In this document: piece by piece, positions 28,965 through 37,528 of the stretch
How positions within the stretch are numbered: position 1 is the stretch's first letter
Layout of the letters: every line of letters starts with the position of its first letter
Assembly: GCF_004339765.1 (NCBI RefSeq)
Contig: NZ_SMGO01000002.1
Location: forward strand, 1,090,001-1,154,000
DNA length: 64,000 nt
Direction of reading: 5' to 3'
DNA from: Albibacterium bauzanense
Lineage (GTDB): Bacteria; Bacteroidota; Bacteroidia; Sphingobacteriales; Sphingobacteriaceae
The notes under the pieces: generated by a model
What the model was told of the DNA's origin: nothing
Database searches by the model: none
What the model saw: the letters and a program-made list of their open reading frames with translations, nothing else
Made by a program: the position numbers and the translations under genes

Positions 28965-29717
28965 TTATTTTCCCATTGCGTATTGAAGTCCAGCCCAAAG
29001 ATGTCTAAGGAAAAGAGGCTCAGAAAAACTAACATCTGTGTGGCCTCCAGCAGTATAAAATGCTCTTCCGCCATCAAATTCGTGGTACCAGGCCATTGGG
29101 TGATTATCGCCATTTGTTCCACCACGGTAAGTTTTTTCGTCAATTTTCAATAAAACGTGGATGTCATTACTTATGTTTTTGAAAGAGTAAAATTCGTCTT
29201 CTCTTTCCCATCTTTCTGGTAGAAAGCTGGTAGCCGGATTGTTCTTATCAACAACTACGAAAGTTCCTTTCTGTACGTTATCCGGGCCTGGATGGCCTGC
29301 AAACCATGCACCAGCTAATTGACCATACCAAGGCCAGCTGTATTCAGTATCAGTAGCAGCATGGATACCCAAATAACCTCCTCCTGATTGGATATAACGT
29401 TCGAAGCTTTTTTGTTGTTCTTCATTTAAAATATTACCAGTAGTATTCAGAAATATTACGGCTTTGTATTGTTTTAGGTTTGCATCAGTAAATTTACTAG
29501 CGTCTTCTGTGGTATCGATAGTAACTCCATGTTCTTGACCTAATTTTAATAATGCTACCTGACCTGGCTCAATGGAGCTATGTCTAAATCCTGCGGTTTT
29601 ACTGAACACTAAAACTTTGGGAGGAGTTTGAGAATTAAAAGATGATAAGGTTACGATTGTTCCAATTAACAGGAAAGAAAGTATCCAGTTTTTTGACATT
29701 TTTAAATAGTTTTTCAT
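28965..29717 (-). CDS. ThuA domain protein (trehalose-utilisation type), exported
   Basis: The 250-residue protein has an N-terminal signal (hydrophobic WILSFLLIGTIVTLSSF). Codon 7 is an alternative ATG. The ThuA/GATase1-like fold is clear from KVLVFSKTAGFRHSSIEPG, YKAVIFLNTTGNIL, GGGYLGIHAATDTEYSWPWY and MAWYHEFDGGRAFYTAGGH. ThuA domains bind or oxidise sugars in trehalose and related disaccharide breakdown. The Tat-exported TIM-barrel isomerase gene follows 105 bp downstream, so the two likely form a periplasmic sugar-modifying pair. No transporter or hydrolase accompanies them here, which limits the prediction. Confidence 0.82.
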   Translation of the reverse strand: MKNYLKMSKNWILSFLLIGTIVTLSSFNSQTPPKVLVFSKTAGFRHSSIEPGQVALLKLGQEHGVTIDTTEDASKFTDANLKQYKAVIFLNTTGNILNEEQQKSFERYIQSGGGYLGIHAATDTEYSWPWYGQLAGAWFAGHPGPDNVQKGTFVVVDKNNPATSFLPERWEREDEFYSFKNISNDIHVLLKIDEKTYRGGTNGDNHPMAWYHEFDGGRAFYTAGGHTDVSFSEPLFLRHLWAGLQYAMGK

Positions 29718-29977
29718 AGATTAAGATATTAGATTATTTATTTGTGGTTATTGTTTTTATGCTTGAACTGATATGGTAATCGAGATTAAATATGGTATTG
29801 GTAACTCAAATATAGAAAACTAAAAATCATTTTAGGATATTTTATTTCGACATTAATACTAAAAAAGTGATTTATGCGAAGATAATGAGTATGCTAATGG
29901 AGATACCTTTTGTACAGGATTTTTGTACGTTTGTGTCAGATCTAAATCGAGTAAAACTATAATTATCCATTAAATAA

Positions 29978-30715
29978 TTGACAACCAGCTTGCTATTACT
30001 CTATGTTATTGTCGTTGTTTTTATAGCAACTTTAATCCGTTCGGCTTTTGGATTTGGCGAATCGCTGGTTGCAGTTCCATTACTTGCTTTTTACATTCCA
30101 ATTGAAATTGCAGTTCCTGTTTCAGTGTTGGTTTCTATTACCATTGCAGCTGTTGTGGTAATACAAGATTGGAAGAAAGTTCATATACAGAGTGCCGGAA
30201 GCTTGTTTATCTTTACTTTGTTAGGAATACCACTTGGCCTTTTATTATTGGTAACCGCCAATGAAGAGCTTGTAAAAATTGTTTTAGGAGTAGTGATTAT
30301 TGCATTCTCAGTCTATTCTTTATTTTACCAATCTATAGAGTTAAAATCAAAAAGCTGGTTGTGGCTTTTCTTATGTGGGCTATTTGCCGGAGTATTGGGT
30401 GGAGCATATGGCTTAAATGGACCACCTTTGGTAATTTACGGATCTATGCGTCGTTGGACCGCACAACATTTTAGAGCGACTTTACAAGGTTATTTCTTGC
30501 CTGCAAGCACCATTGGTATGATTGGCTATTGGCTAAGCGGACTTTGGGTTCCTGCCGTTACTTATTATTATTTATGGAGCCTGCCTTTCTTATTCCCTGC
30601 AATTTTCCTGGGTAGAATGATCAACCATCGTTTACATGGAGATACTTTCTTTCGGTATGTTCACTATGGTTTAATAGCTATCGGTATTATACTTTTACTT
30701 CAATCCGTAATGTAA
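29978..30715 (+). CDS. TauE/SafE family permease
   Basis: The 245-residue protein starts at TTG 29978. It has seven or eight hydrophobic segments and the TauE/SafE signatures RSAFGFGESLVAVPLLAF (first repeat) and GVLGGAYGLNGPPLVIYGSM (second repeat). Members export sulfite, sulfoacetate or related small anions. No sulfur gene is near this copy, unlike the second TauE gene at 62452, so its substrate is open. It is divergent from the ThuA gene and ends in a terminator whose loop contains its own stop codon. Confidence 0.82.
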   Translation: MTTSLLLLYVIVVVFIATLIRSAFGFGESLVAVPLLAFYIPIEIAVPVSVLVSITIAAVVVIQDWKKVHIQSAGSLFIFTLLGIPLGLLLLVTANEELVKIVLGVVIIAFSVYSLFYQSIELKSKSWLWLFLCGLFAGVLGGAYGLNGPPLVIYGSMRRWTAQHFRATLQGYFLPASTIGMIGYWLSGLWVPAVTYYYLWSLPFLFPAIFLGRMINHRLHGDTFFRYVHYGLIAIGIILLLQSVM

Positions 30716-30738
30716 GTTGATAATTACGGATTGAAGTA
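30696..30738. terminator. Terminator overlapping the TauE 3' end
   Basis: A 16-bp perfect inverted repeat (30696-30711 with 30723-30738) has the TAA stop of the TauE gene (30713-30715) in its loop. The neighbouring minus-strand gene ends at 30756, so the hairpin may serve both convergent genes. Confidence 0.65.
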
Positions 30739-30755
30739 TTAATATTTTATGGTAA

Positions 30756-31433
30756 TTATTTTTGTGTCGTAATAACGATTACACCGTTTGCTCCTCGAGT
30801 ACCATAGATTGAAGTTTCTGCAGCATCTTTTAAGACGGATATCTTACTGATACTATTGGGGTTTAAACTAGATACATCATCCATTGAAATGCCATCTACC
30901 ACATATAAAGGTTCTGTTGTATTTTCTCCATTTTTACCCGAATTAAATGAACTGACGCCCCGAACCCGAATTCTAAATGTGCCGTTGTCATTAGAAACAA
31001 TTACTCCCGGAAATCGGCCTTGCAATTGTTCTCTAACATCGGATGATTTTTTCATATCATCTTTTGAAATGGACTTCGATGCACTAAGCGAAGTAGAAGT
31101 GTAACCATTAGAAACAGTTGTTTCAGATGGATTAGAACCGTTTAGGAATACTACAAGGTCACTTTTACTATTGAATTTTTTCTGAGTATCCTTATAACCG
31201 GGGGTTACGAATACAAGAGTTCCTTTTGATTTAGGAGACTCTATGGAGAAAGTTCCATCAGCAGCAGATCGTGTTTGTAAATCCGTCCCCTTTATTTTGA
31301 TTAGAACTTCTTTTAAAGGTTCTCCATCCTGGCTAGCTACATTACCTTTTATAACGGCTTGAGCGAATGCCAGGTTGCTTAGGGCTATTAGTCCTGCAAT
31401 ATTCAGAATAATAGCATAGTAGGTCCTTTTCAT
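30756..31433 (-). CDS. Exported CarboxypepD_reg-like plus TonB plug domain protein, no barrel
   Basis: The 225-residue precursor has a signal peptide ending in LAFAQA. The mature protein begins with a carboxypeptidase-regulatory-like beta-sandwich (about 26-105, VIKGNVASQDGEPLKEVLIK) and continues into a TonB-receptor plug domain (about 120-225) with REQLQGRFPGVIVSN, EPLYVVDGISMDD and SIYGTRGANGVIVITTQK. In SusC-type receptors a beta barrel of about 700 residues should follow, but a stop codon comes right after the plug. The DNA beyond is the convergent TauE gene, so there is no barrel remnant. Stand-alone plug proteins of this kind occur in Bacteroidota and may interact with TonB. Confidence 0.8.
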   Translation of the reverse strand: MKRTYYAIILNIAGLIALSNLAFAQAVIKGNVASQDGEPLKEVLIKIKGTDLQTRSAADGTFSIESPKSKGTLVFVTPGYKDTQKKFNSKSDLVVFLNGSNPSETTVSNGYTSTSLSASKSISKDDMKKSSDVREQLQGRFPGVIVSNDNGTFRIRVRGVSSFNSGKNGENTTEPLYVVDGISMDDVSSLNPNSISKISVLKDAAETSIYGTRGANGVIVITTQK

Positions 31434-31559
31434 GATAATTAAGTTTAGAGTGTTTGCTTTGATCTTAATGTAAATATAAACAAAAACAATTATCTCATAT
31501 AATTTAATTATCTCATTTTAAGTAACTTAATTATTATACAAACGAGCCTGAGAAATATG

Positions 31560-32402
31560 CTATTTAATAGCAGGTTTTATTACTTTAATGATCTTTTTTG
31601 CTATTATTTTGTTTCCTTTATCAGAAGGATGCAATCCATCGTAGGTTGTATTAATCGCTTCAGGCGGATAAGGATATTCGTCAGTTTCAGGATTAAAAGG
31701 GATGTCAATAAAATCAGGGTATTTGAAGTTTTTATACTCTCCAGTTTGAGGATCTTTCAGCCTTTTAAAATTAACAATGTTCTTATAATTGAAATCGTTG
31801 GAGTTGTAGAGGTCAATCACTTTGTAATTCTCGAAGTTTCCAATTTCAATGACTGCGTTTGCAAATTCGGCCAGGTCTTTTCCATTCTTAGTTTTATAAG
31901 ATCCGTAGGCATTGTTTTTCATATTATTGTAGTAAACAAAATCCAGTCTCTTCAGTGGAGTAATTAAAATGACCGCGGCCTTTGGGTTTAAGTTTTTTAG
32001 TTTGTCAGTAATTATCCTATAAGAACCATATACGGTTGATGTTCCTGTGCTATTTTTATAATCATCCATAGTTCCTAAAGTTTGACTGCCCCACCAGTCA
32101 TTGGTTCCTAAAAATACGGTATATACATCTGCCGGTTTTAAGTTAAGCTTGTCAATTTCTTTGGCTATACGCACTACTGTCCAGCCATTATGACCTTGAT
32201 TTTCATATTCTAAGCCTGGTATTTTATCTACAACCAATGACATATAGCCTTGCGTTACTCTGTTGCCGGTTTCATTTAAATGATCATTAAGATAAGTTAT
32301 TGAATCTCCTATAGCTACCCACGTGGTTTTTGGCGGAAAAGTGAAAGCTGAAATAATGACATATAATGAAATAATTAATAGGGTTTTAAATTTCTGGCTC
32401 AT
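31560..32402 (-). CDS. SGNH/GDSL-family hydrolase, exported
   Basis: The 280-residue protein has an N-terminal hydrophobic signal (LLIISLYVIISAFTF). SGNH blocks are visible: WVAIGDSITY (catalytic Ser, block I), VFLGTNDWWG (block III) and DGLHPSDKGN (block V with Asp and His). The family holds esterases and carbohydrate acetyl-esterases acting on sugars or lipids in the periplasm or outside the cell. A central insertion (about 150-245) rich in Asn, Tyr and Lys may shape the substrate site. It is divergent from the ECF sigma gene at 32637. The exact substrate is unknown. Confidence 0.82.
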   Translation of the reverse strand: MSQKFKTLLIISLYVIISAFTFPPKTTWVAIGDSITYLNDHLNETGNRVTQGYMSLVVDKIPGLEYENQGHNGWTVVRIAKEIDKLNLKPADVYTVFLGTNDWWGSQTLGTMDDYKNSTGTSTVYGSYRIITDKLKNLNPKAAVILITPLKRLDFVYYNNMKNNAYGSYKTKNGKDLAEFANAVIEIGNFENYKVIDLYNSNDFNYKNIVNFKRLKDPQTGEYKNFKYPDFIDIPFNPETDEYPYPPEAINTTYDGLHPSDKGNKIIAKKIIKVIKPAIK

Positions 32403-32636
32403 AATTTAACGGGTTATTTTAAGAACATTATCAATCTTTAATTGAATATTTATTCTTAAAGATATTATTTATTTTTTTTAGAACCAGAGTGTGTGAATAA
32501 ATAGAGCGGGGTAACAAGAAAATAGAAAGTTATAAGGTTAAAATATTTTAAATAAAATGAAATTATTCTGAAATATTTTAATCACTCGTCCGTCTATTAT
32601 GTTAGAGGTTGAAAACAAGCTCAATTTTAAAAATCG

Positions 32637-33197
32637 ATGGCTGATAAAAAGCACAGTATAATCTTAACAATTATAAAATCTTATAGTAAAGGTTTATCGG
32701 GCTTTATTCGGAAACGAGTTGATAATGAAGAAGATGCTCAAGATATTTTGCAGGATGTATGGTTTCAGTTAAGTTCTGTTATTAATTCGCAACCGGTTGA
32801 ACAGGTTGGCGGATGGCTTTATCGGGTAGCAACTAATAAGATTATTGATAAGCGTAGAAAGAAAAGTGAATCATCCTGGATATATAAGGAGGAGGAGCAA
32901 GAAGAATCGAGTTTGTATGATCAATTTCTAAAAACGGAGAAAACACCTGAAACAGAATATCAGGATCGCATTCTTTGGCAGGAATTATTTAAGGCTCTTG
33001 AAGAGTTGCCAACGGAACAAAGAGATGTTTTTATCTGGCATGAGTTAGACCGTGTATCGTTTGCAGAGATATCGGCAGATACGGGAGAGTCTATCGGGAA
33101 ATTGATATCACGTAAGCACTATGCTGTTTTGCATCTACGGAAACGTTTAAAAGTATTTTATTCAGAGTTTAAGGAATCACAATTTAAAAGCATATAA
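32637..33197 (+). CDS. ECF-type RNA polymerase sigma factor
   Basis: The 186-residue protein has sigma region 2 (about 15-80, VDNEEDAQDILQDVWFQLSS, then GWLYRVATNKIIDKRRKK) and region 4 (about 120-170, LPTEQRDVFIWHELDRVSFA, then GESIGKLISRKHYAVLHLRK). It belongs to a group that lacks FecR or zinc anti-sigma partners. It is followed 17 bp later by a small membrane protein gene and then an overlapping AraC gene, giving a three-gene transcript. The upstream 234-bp divergent region includes ACTCGTCCGTCTATTATG near 32583, which could be an autoregulated ECF promoter (inference). Confidence 0.88.
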   Translation: MADKKHSIILTIIKSYSKGLSGFIRKRVDNEEDAQDILQDVWFQLSSVINSQPVEQVGGWLYRVATNKIIDKRRKKSESSWIYKEEEQEESSLYDQFLKTEKTPETEYQDRILWQELFKALEELPTEQRDVFIWHELDRVSFAEISADTGESIGKLISRKHYAVLHLRKRLKVFYSEFKESQFKSI

Positions 33198-33214
33198 ATT
33201 AATATTAAAATATC

Positions 33215-33592
33215 ATGAACAGGAATTTCAGATTTAGAAAACGATTTATTTTTATCCCTATTTTGGCAATTGCTTTTGTATTTCTAGTAAGCTTTCTGGT
33301 CATGCTTCTATGGAATTATACCTTGCCATCTATTTTCGGATTTACAACCATTACCTTGTGGCAAGCAATGGGTTTATTTCTTCTTTGCAAGCTTTTATTT
33401 GGTTTTGGAAAAGGCCCAAAACGTGGAGGCCCCCCTTGGAAAAGACGATACATGGATAAAGATCTTTCTGAGCTTACTGAAGCAGAGAAAGAAAAATTTC
33501 AACAATATATTGATCAAGAAAGATGCTCCTGGGGCAAACCTACATTTAGATCGGATGAAAATAGACCAAATCAGATGAATCATGAACAATAA
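33215..33592 (+). CDS. Small two-helix membrane protein linked to the ECF sigma factor
   Basis: The 125-residue protein has two membrane segments, at about residues 10-35 (FIFIPILAIAFVFLVSFLVM) and 42-65 with the motif TLWQAMGLFLLCKLLFGFG. A basic, Gly/Pro-rich stretch and an acidic helix (LSELTEAEKEKFQQYIDQER) follow. The pattern of two helices, T-L-W-Q-A and then a charged helix is one I associate with proteins encoded after ECF sigma genes in Bacteroidota; it may act as a membrane partner or anti-sigma, which is inference. Its gene starts 17 bp after the sigma gene and overlaps the next gene by 11 bp. Confidence 0.6.
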   Translation: MNRNFRFRKRFIFIPILAIAFVFLVSFLVMLLWNYTLPSIFGFTTITLWQAMGLFLLCKLLFGFGKGPKRGGPPWKRRYMDKDLSELTEAEKEKFQQYIDQERCSWGKPTFRSDENRPNQMNHEQ

Positions 33593-34553
33593 AAGAAGCT
33601 TAAACGAAGTATTGACATTAACACGTTTCAATGATAAAAAGTTGAAAGTTTGCGACCCTGCTCTAAATAACTTCTCCGTAATAGAAGATCTTTATGTAAC
33701 TCAAGAGGCTTACTTGAAAAGTGAAACCTGCCCAGAGGCAATGTCCATCTTTATTGTAACCAATGGAAGTGGGAAAATAAACCTTAATTTGGAGGAGGTG
33801 GATATTCAAGAAAACAGTTTGGTTCAGCTGGTTACAGGCAATATCAACGAGGTATTTATTGAAAGTCAATCATTATTAATCTCAGGTGTGAGTTTTACAA
33901 GAGATTTTATTGAAGAGATGGGAATCATGACCGAGTTTTTGCCAAATATTTTTAGTTTTTTCTCCTCGGGTTCATTTCTTGCATGGAATCTGAAGCCTGA
34001 AGATACAAATACGATCAAACATCAAATCCGATTATTAGCAGAGTATGCCAATAATTTTACTACACACCCTTACGGAAAAGAGATTCTTGTCCATACTTTT
34101 TATGTCTTTCTTTTTGAGATTGAGGCTCTTCGTATGAAATACTCGGGTTCAACATATTTCCCTTTTTCTCGTCAGGAGATACATGTCCATAAATTTATGA
34201 AGCTTGTTCAACAGCAGTTTCGAAAAGTTCGAGCAATTAAAGATTATGCATCACAACTGAATGTATCAGCAAAGCATCTTACCGAAATCGTAAAACAGTT
34301 TACTGGGAAAAACGCAAGTGAAATGATAACTGAGCAAGTAATAAAAGAAGCGAAGATTTTATTGAAAGACCCCCAATTGAGTATTGGAGAAATTGCCTAT
34401 AAACTATATTTCAGTGATCAATCTTTCTTTGGTAAATATTTTAAAAGACAAACAGGGATCTCTCCTAAAACTTACCGCGAATCTGTATTTATAAATCAGC
34501 ATACAGATCGGAATCTACTTTATGAAGCTAAAAGATTTTCATATGGTGGATAA
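33582..34553 (+). CDS. AraC family transcriptional regulator
   Basis: The 323-residue protein has an N-terminal cupin-like sensing domain (about 1-190) and a C-terminal AraC DNA-binding domain. The latter contains LVQQQFRKVRAIKDYASQLN, VSAKHLTEIVKQFTGKNASE and the signature IAYKLYFSDQSFFGKYFKRQ followed by GISPKTYR. The gene begins 11 bp inside the upstream membrane protein gene and is probably co-transcribed with the ECF sigma factor. The adjoining NmrA-type reductase and aldo/keto reductase are plausible targets, with a second AraC gene at their far end. The ligand is unknown. Confidence 0.85.
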   Translation: MNNKRSLNEVLTLTRFNDKKLKVCDPALNNFSVIEDLYVTQEAYLKSETCPEAMSIFIVTNGSGKINLNLEEVDIQENSLVQLVTGNINEVFIESQSLLISGVSFTRDFIEEMGIMTEFLPNIFSFFSSGSFLAWNLKPEDTNTIKHQIRLLAEYANNFTTHPYGKEILVHTFYVFLFEIEALRMKYSGSTYFPFSRQEIHVHKFMKLVQQQFRKVRAIKDYASQLNVSAKHLTEIVKQFTGKNASEMITEQVIKEAKILLKDPQLSIGEIAYKLYFSDQSFFGKYFKRQTGISPKTYRESVFINQHTDRNLLYEAKRFSYGG

Positions 34554-34646
34554 CGCCATTGCTGTTTTTTGGCTACAATAAGCATAGATTTGACTACATC
34601 TGCTCTTTTGTTTGTGCGCAACTTTGGATTAACAAAAGAAGAAAAA

Positions 34647-35543
34647 ATGAGAATTATAATTACAGGTTCGTTAGGCCACATCAGCAAACCATTAACACAA
34701 GAGTTAATAGAAAAAGGACATTCTGTTACGGTTATCAGCAGTAATCCCGAAAAGAAAACGAACATTGAAGAACTGGGTGCAAAAGCTGCAATCGGTTCTT
34801 TAGAAGATGTTTCGTTTCTAACAAAAACTTTTACCGGAGCAGACATTGTTTATCTTATGGAACCTCCTGTGTATTTCTTAAACCCCACAGCAGATCCTGA
34901 AAAGCAATGGAGCAACATTGTACAAAGCTATTTACTAGCTATTCAGCAATCGGGCGTAACGAAAGTGGTGCACCTCAGCAGTATTGGTGCTCACACCGAC
35001 AAAGGCATTGGAATGCTAGAGACTCATCATTATGTAGAAAACATTTTGAAACAATTGCCGAACAATATTTCCATTAAATTTATGCGTCCTGTTGGTTTTT
35101 ACTATAATATGTTTGCTTTTTTGCCAACTATAAAAGCACAAGGTATAATCGTTCAAAACTATGGAGGCGATGAAAAGGAGCCCTGGGTTTCACCTTTGGA
35201 TATTGCAGCTGTGATTGCCGAAGAAATTGAGAAACCATTTGATGGCAGGGAAATCCGTTACATAGCAAGTGATGAAGTTTCGCCAAATGAAGTGGCAAAA
35301 ATTTTGGGGGAGGTTATCGGTAAAGCTGATTTAAAATGGCTTGTTATTTCTGATGAACAATTTAAGGAGGGATTGATATCAGCAGGATTCGGTTTAAAAA
35401 GTGCGAAAGGTTTAACAGAAATGAATGCTAGTAGATTTGGCGGTGTGTTATATGAAGACTATTACCGCAATAGACCTGTGTTGGGGAAAGTGAAGCTGAG
35501 AGATTTTGGGAAGGACTTTGCAGATGCTTTTTTTAAATCCTAA
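34647..35543 (+). CDS. NmrA-type NAD(P)-binding reductase
   Basis: The ATG at 34647 gives 298 residues starting MRIIITGSLGHISKPLTQEL; an upstream TTG is open but would add a tail that does not fit. The dinucleotide-binding Rossmann motif is the unusual GSLGHIS, with ITGSxG retained. Later segments VTKVVHLSSIGA, IKFMRPVGFYYNMF and YIASDEVSPNEVAKILGEVI match the NmrA/HSCARG group of atypical short-chain reductases, which often act as redox sensors or quinone oxidoreductases. It lies 93 bp after the AraC gene and 17 bp before an aldo/keto reductase on the same strand. The substrate is unknown. Confidence 0.8.
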   Translation: MRIIITGSLGHISKPLTQELIEKGHSVTVISSNPEKKTNIEELGAKAAIGSLEDVSFLTKTFTGADIVYLMEPPVYFLNPTADPEKQWSNIVQSYLLAIQQSGVTKVVHLSSIGAHTDKGIGMLETHHYVENILKQLPNNISIKFMRPVGFYYNMFAFLPTIKAQGIIVQNYGGDEKEPWVSPLDIAAVIAEEIEKPFDGREIRYIASDEVSPNEVAKILGEVIGKADLKWLVISDEQFKEGLISAGFGLKSAKGLTEMNASRFGGVLYEDYYRNRPVLGKVKLRDFGKDFADAFFKS

Positions 35544-35560
35544 TAAATAAATAGAAAATT

Positions 35561-36439
35561 ATGAATATGCAAGAAATTACAATTGCAGGAGAAAGCAAAC
35601 ATCCGTTGAAAGTAAAACGTTTCGGGTATGGAACTATGCGACTTACCGGTGAAGGTATTTGGGGAGAGCCTGCAAACCGTCCAGAAGCGTTGCAAATTTT
35701 AAAGCAATGCATTCAACGTGATGTTAATTTTATAGATACAGCCGATTTTTATGGCGAAGATGTCACTAATCGTTTGATAGCAGAAGCCTTGTATCCTTAT
35801 CCAGACGGTTTGGTGATATGTACGAAAGTTGGTGGTGCAAGAAAACCCGATAAAAGCTGGGTGCCATTTAATCGCCCGGAAGATTTACGAAACAGTATAG
35901 AAAATAATTTGCGTACATTGAAGTCAGATCAGATAACCCTTGTTCATTTCAGGATTATGCCTGAAAGTGATGTGCCTTTTAAAGAATCAATGCAGGCTAT
36001 GTTTGATATGCAGAAAGAAGGGAAAATATTGCATGTAGGGCTGAGCAATGTTAGTCCTGAAGAATTGGAAACGGCTATGACTATGGGAAATATTGCCACA
36101 GTAGAAAATATGTATGGGCATGCGCAGCGCAGTACAATAGACCTATTTGGAGGTGAAACTAGAGGCGGTGAAGAAGTGCTTGCTATGTGTGAGGAACATC
36201 AAATACCATTGATTCCTTTCTTTTCTTTATTTCAATCCATGCCGAAAAAGGATAACAGGATTTTAGCCATTGCAAGAAAGTATAACGCTACTAATGCTCA
36301 AATAAATTTAGCCTGGCTGCTGCATCGATCTCCCTGGATATTGCCCATACCCGGCACTTCATCTTTAAAGCATTTTGAAGAAAATTTAAAAGCAACTGAA
36401 ATAGAATTGAACGAAGAAGATATGCTGTTTCTTGAATAA
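35561..36439 (+). CDS. Aldo/keto reductase
   Basis: The 292-residue protein is a TIM-barrel NADPH-dependent oxidoreductase. It shows the AKR motif FIDTADFYGEDVTNRLIAEA (catalytic Asp and Tyr), VICTKVGG (catalytic Lys) and ITLVHFRIMPESD (the His of the tetrad), followed by LHVGLSNVSPEEL. The C-terminal AWLLHRSPWILPIPGTSSLK is the expected cofactor-binding segment. Codon 3 is an alternative ATG. The gene sits between an NmrA-type reductase and an AraC regulator, with gaps of 17 and 11 bp, so a small aldehyde or ketone detoxification unit is likely (inference). Confidence 0.88.
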   Translation: MNMQEITIAGESKHPLKVKRFGYGTMRLTGEGIWGEPANRPEALQILKQCIQRDVNFIDTADFYGEDVTNRLIAEALYPYPDGLVICTKVGGARKPDKSWVPFNRPEDLRNSIENNLRTLKSDQITLVHFRIMPESDVPFKESMQAMFDMQKEGKILHVGLSNVSPEELETAMTMGNIATVENMYGHAQRSTIDLFGGETRGGEEVLAMCEEHQIPLIPFFSLFQSMPKKDNRILAIARKYNATNAQINLAWLLHRSPWILPIPGTSSLKHFEENLKATEIELNEEDMLFLE

Positions 36440-36450
36440 AAAATATACAA

Positions 36451-37371
36451 ATGCCGAATAAACAACCGTATAGGATTGAAACCATCAATGAGTTTCACCA
36501 GTTTAGAGGATTACCTAAGCCAGAGCATCCATTAATCAGCGTAATAAATGTTATAGATATTAAACGTTTACACGACAACGAACCAAACAATTTTGTCTAT
36601 GATTTTTATTTCATTGCGTTGAAAGAAAACTGTAACGTCAAATATAAATACGGGCAACAACAATATGATTTTGATGAAGGTACGATGTTCTTTATATCGC
36701 CTAAACAGGTTTTCGGAATTGAACAGGATAAAAGTGAAACCTCTAAAAAATCAGGATTGATGTTGCTTATTCATCCTGATTTTTTATGGAATACATCCTT
36801 AGCAAAAAACATAAAGCAATACGAGTATTTTGATTATACGGTACATGAAGCTTTGTTTCTTTCAGAGAAAGAAGAAACAATTATTGCTGATATTATGAAA
36901 AACATTCAACAAGAATATCATTCGAACATTGATAAATTCAGTCAGGATATCATCATTGCTCAATTAGAGCTGTTGTTAAATTATGCAGATAGGTTTTATC
37001 ATCGCCAATTTCTTACAAGGAAAATAACTAACCATCAAATCCTGAATCGTCTGGAAGAAATTCTTTCAAAATATTTTAACGATAATGACTTAATGGAAAA
37101 GGGGTTGCCTACCGTCCAACACATTGCTGAAACATTAAACGTATCACCTAATTATTTGAGCGGATTGCTAAAAGTACTGACAGGACAAAGCACGCAGCAA
37201 CATATTCACAATAAATTGATTGAAAAGGCTAAAGAAAAATTATCAACTACAAATCTATCTATAAGTGAAATAGCATATGAATTAGGCTTTGAACATCCGC
37301 AATCGTTCAGCAAATTATTCAAGAACAAAACAGATTTATCACCACTGGAGTTCAGGCAGTCATTTAATTAA
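36451..37371 (+). CDS. AraC family transcriptional regulator
   Basis: The 306-residue protein has an N-terminal AraC-type sensing region (about 1-180) and the DNA-binding domain at about 200-306 with LPTVQHIAETLNVSPNYLSG, LKVLTGQSTQQHIHNKLIEK and the signature ISEIAYELGFEHPQSFSKLF followed by DLSPLEFRQ. It follows the aldo/keto reductase by 11 bp and closes the oxidoreductase cluster. A hairpin with a T-run begins immediately after the stop codon. It is a different subfamily from the AraC protein at 33582. It probably controls the two reductase genes. Confidence 0.85.
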   Translation: MPNKQPYRIETINEFHQFRGLPKPEHPLISVINVIDIKRLHDNEPNNFVYDFYFIALKENCNVKYKYGQQQYDFDEGTMFFISPKQVFGIEQDKSETSKKSGLMLLIHPDFLWNTSLAKNIKQYEYFDYTVHEALFLSEKEETIIADIMKNIQQEYHSNIDKFSQDIIIAQLELLLNYADRFYHRQFLTRKITNHQILNRLEEILSKYFNDNDLMEKGLPTVQHIAETLNVSPNYLSGLLKVLTGQSTQQHIHNKLIEKAKEKLSTTNLSISEIAYELGFEHPQSFSKLFKNKTDLSPLEFRQSFN

Positions 37372-37398
37372 ACTGCTATTACATTGCAGTGTTTTTTT
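37372..37398 (+). terminator. Hairpin and T-run after the AraC gene
   Basis: ACTGC at 37372-37376 pairs with GCAGT at 37386-37390 and is followed by GTTTTTTT. The stem is short but the T-run is typical. It begins immediately after the AraC stop codon at 37371. Confidence 0.6.
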
Positions 37399-37528
37399 AG
37401 TGTTGTTCGTGCATTAAGTCTGCGCTAAAATGCATGAATTAGCACTGACATAGCGCACTCATACTGCAGTATTAACACAGTTGTGTAAAGCCAGTGTATT
37501 CCTAGGTAAAACCAGACTACTAAAATTA

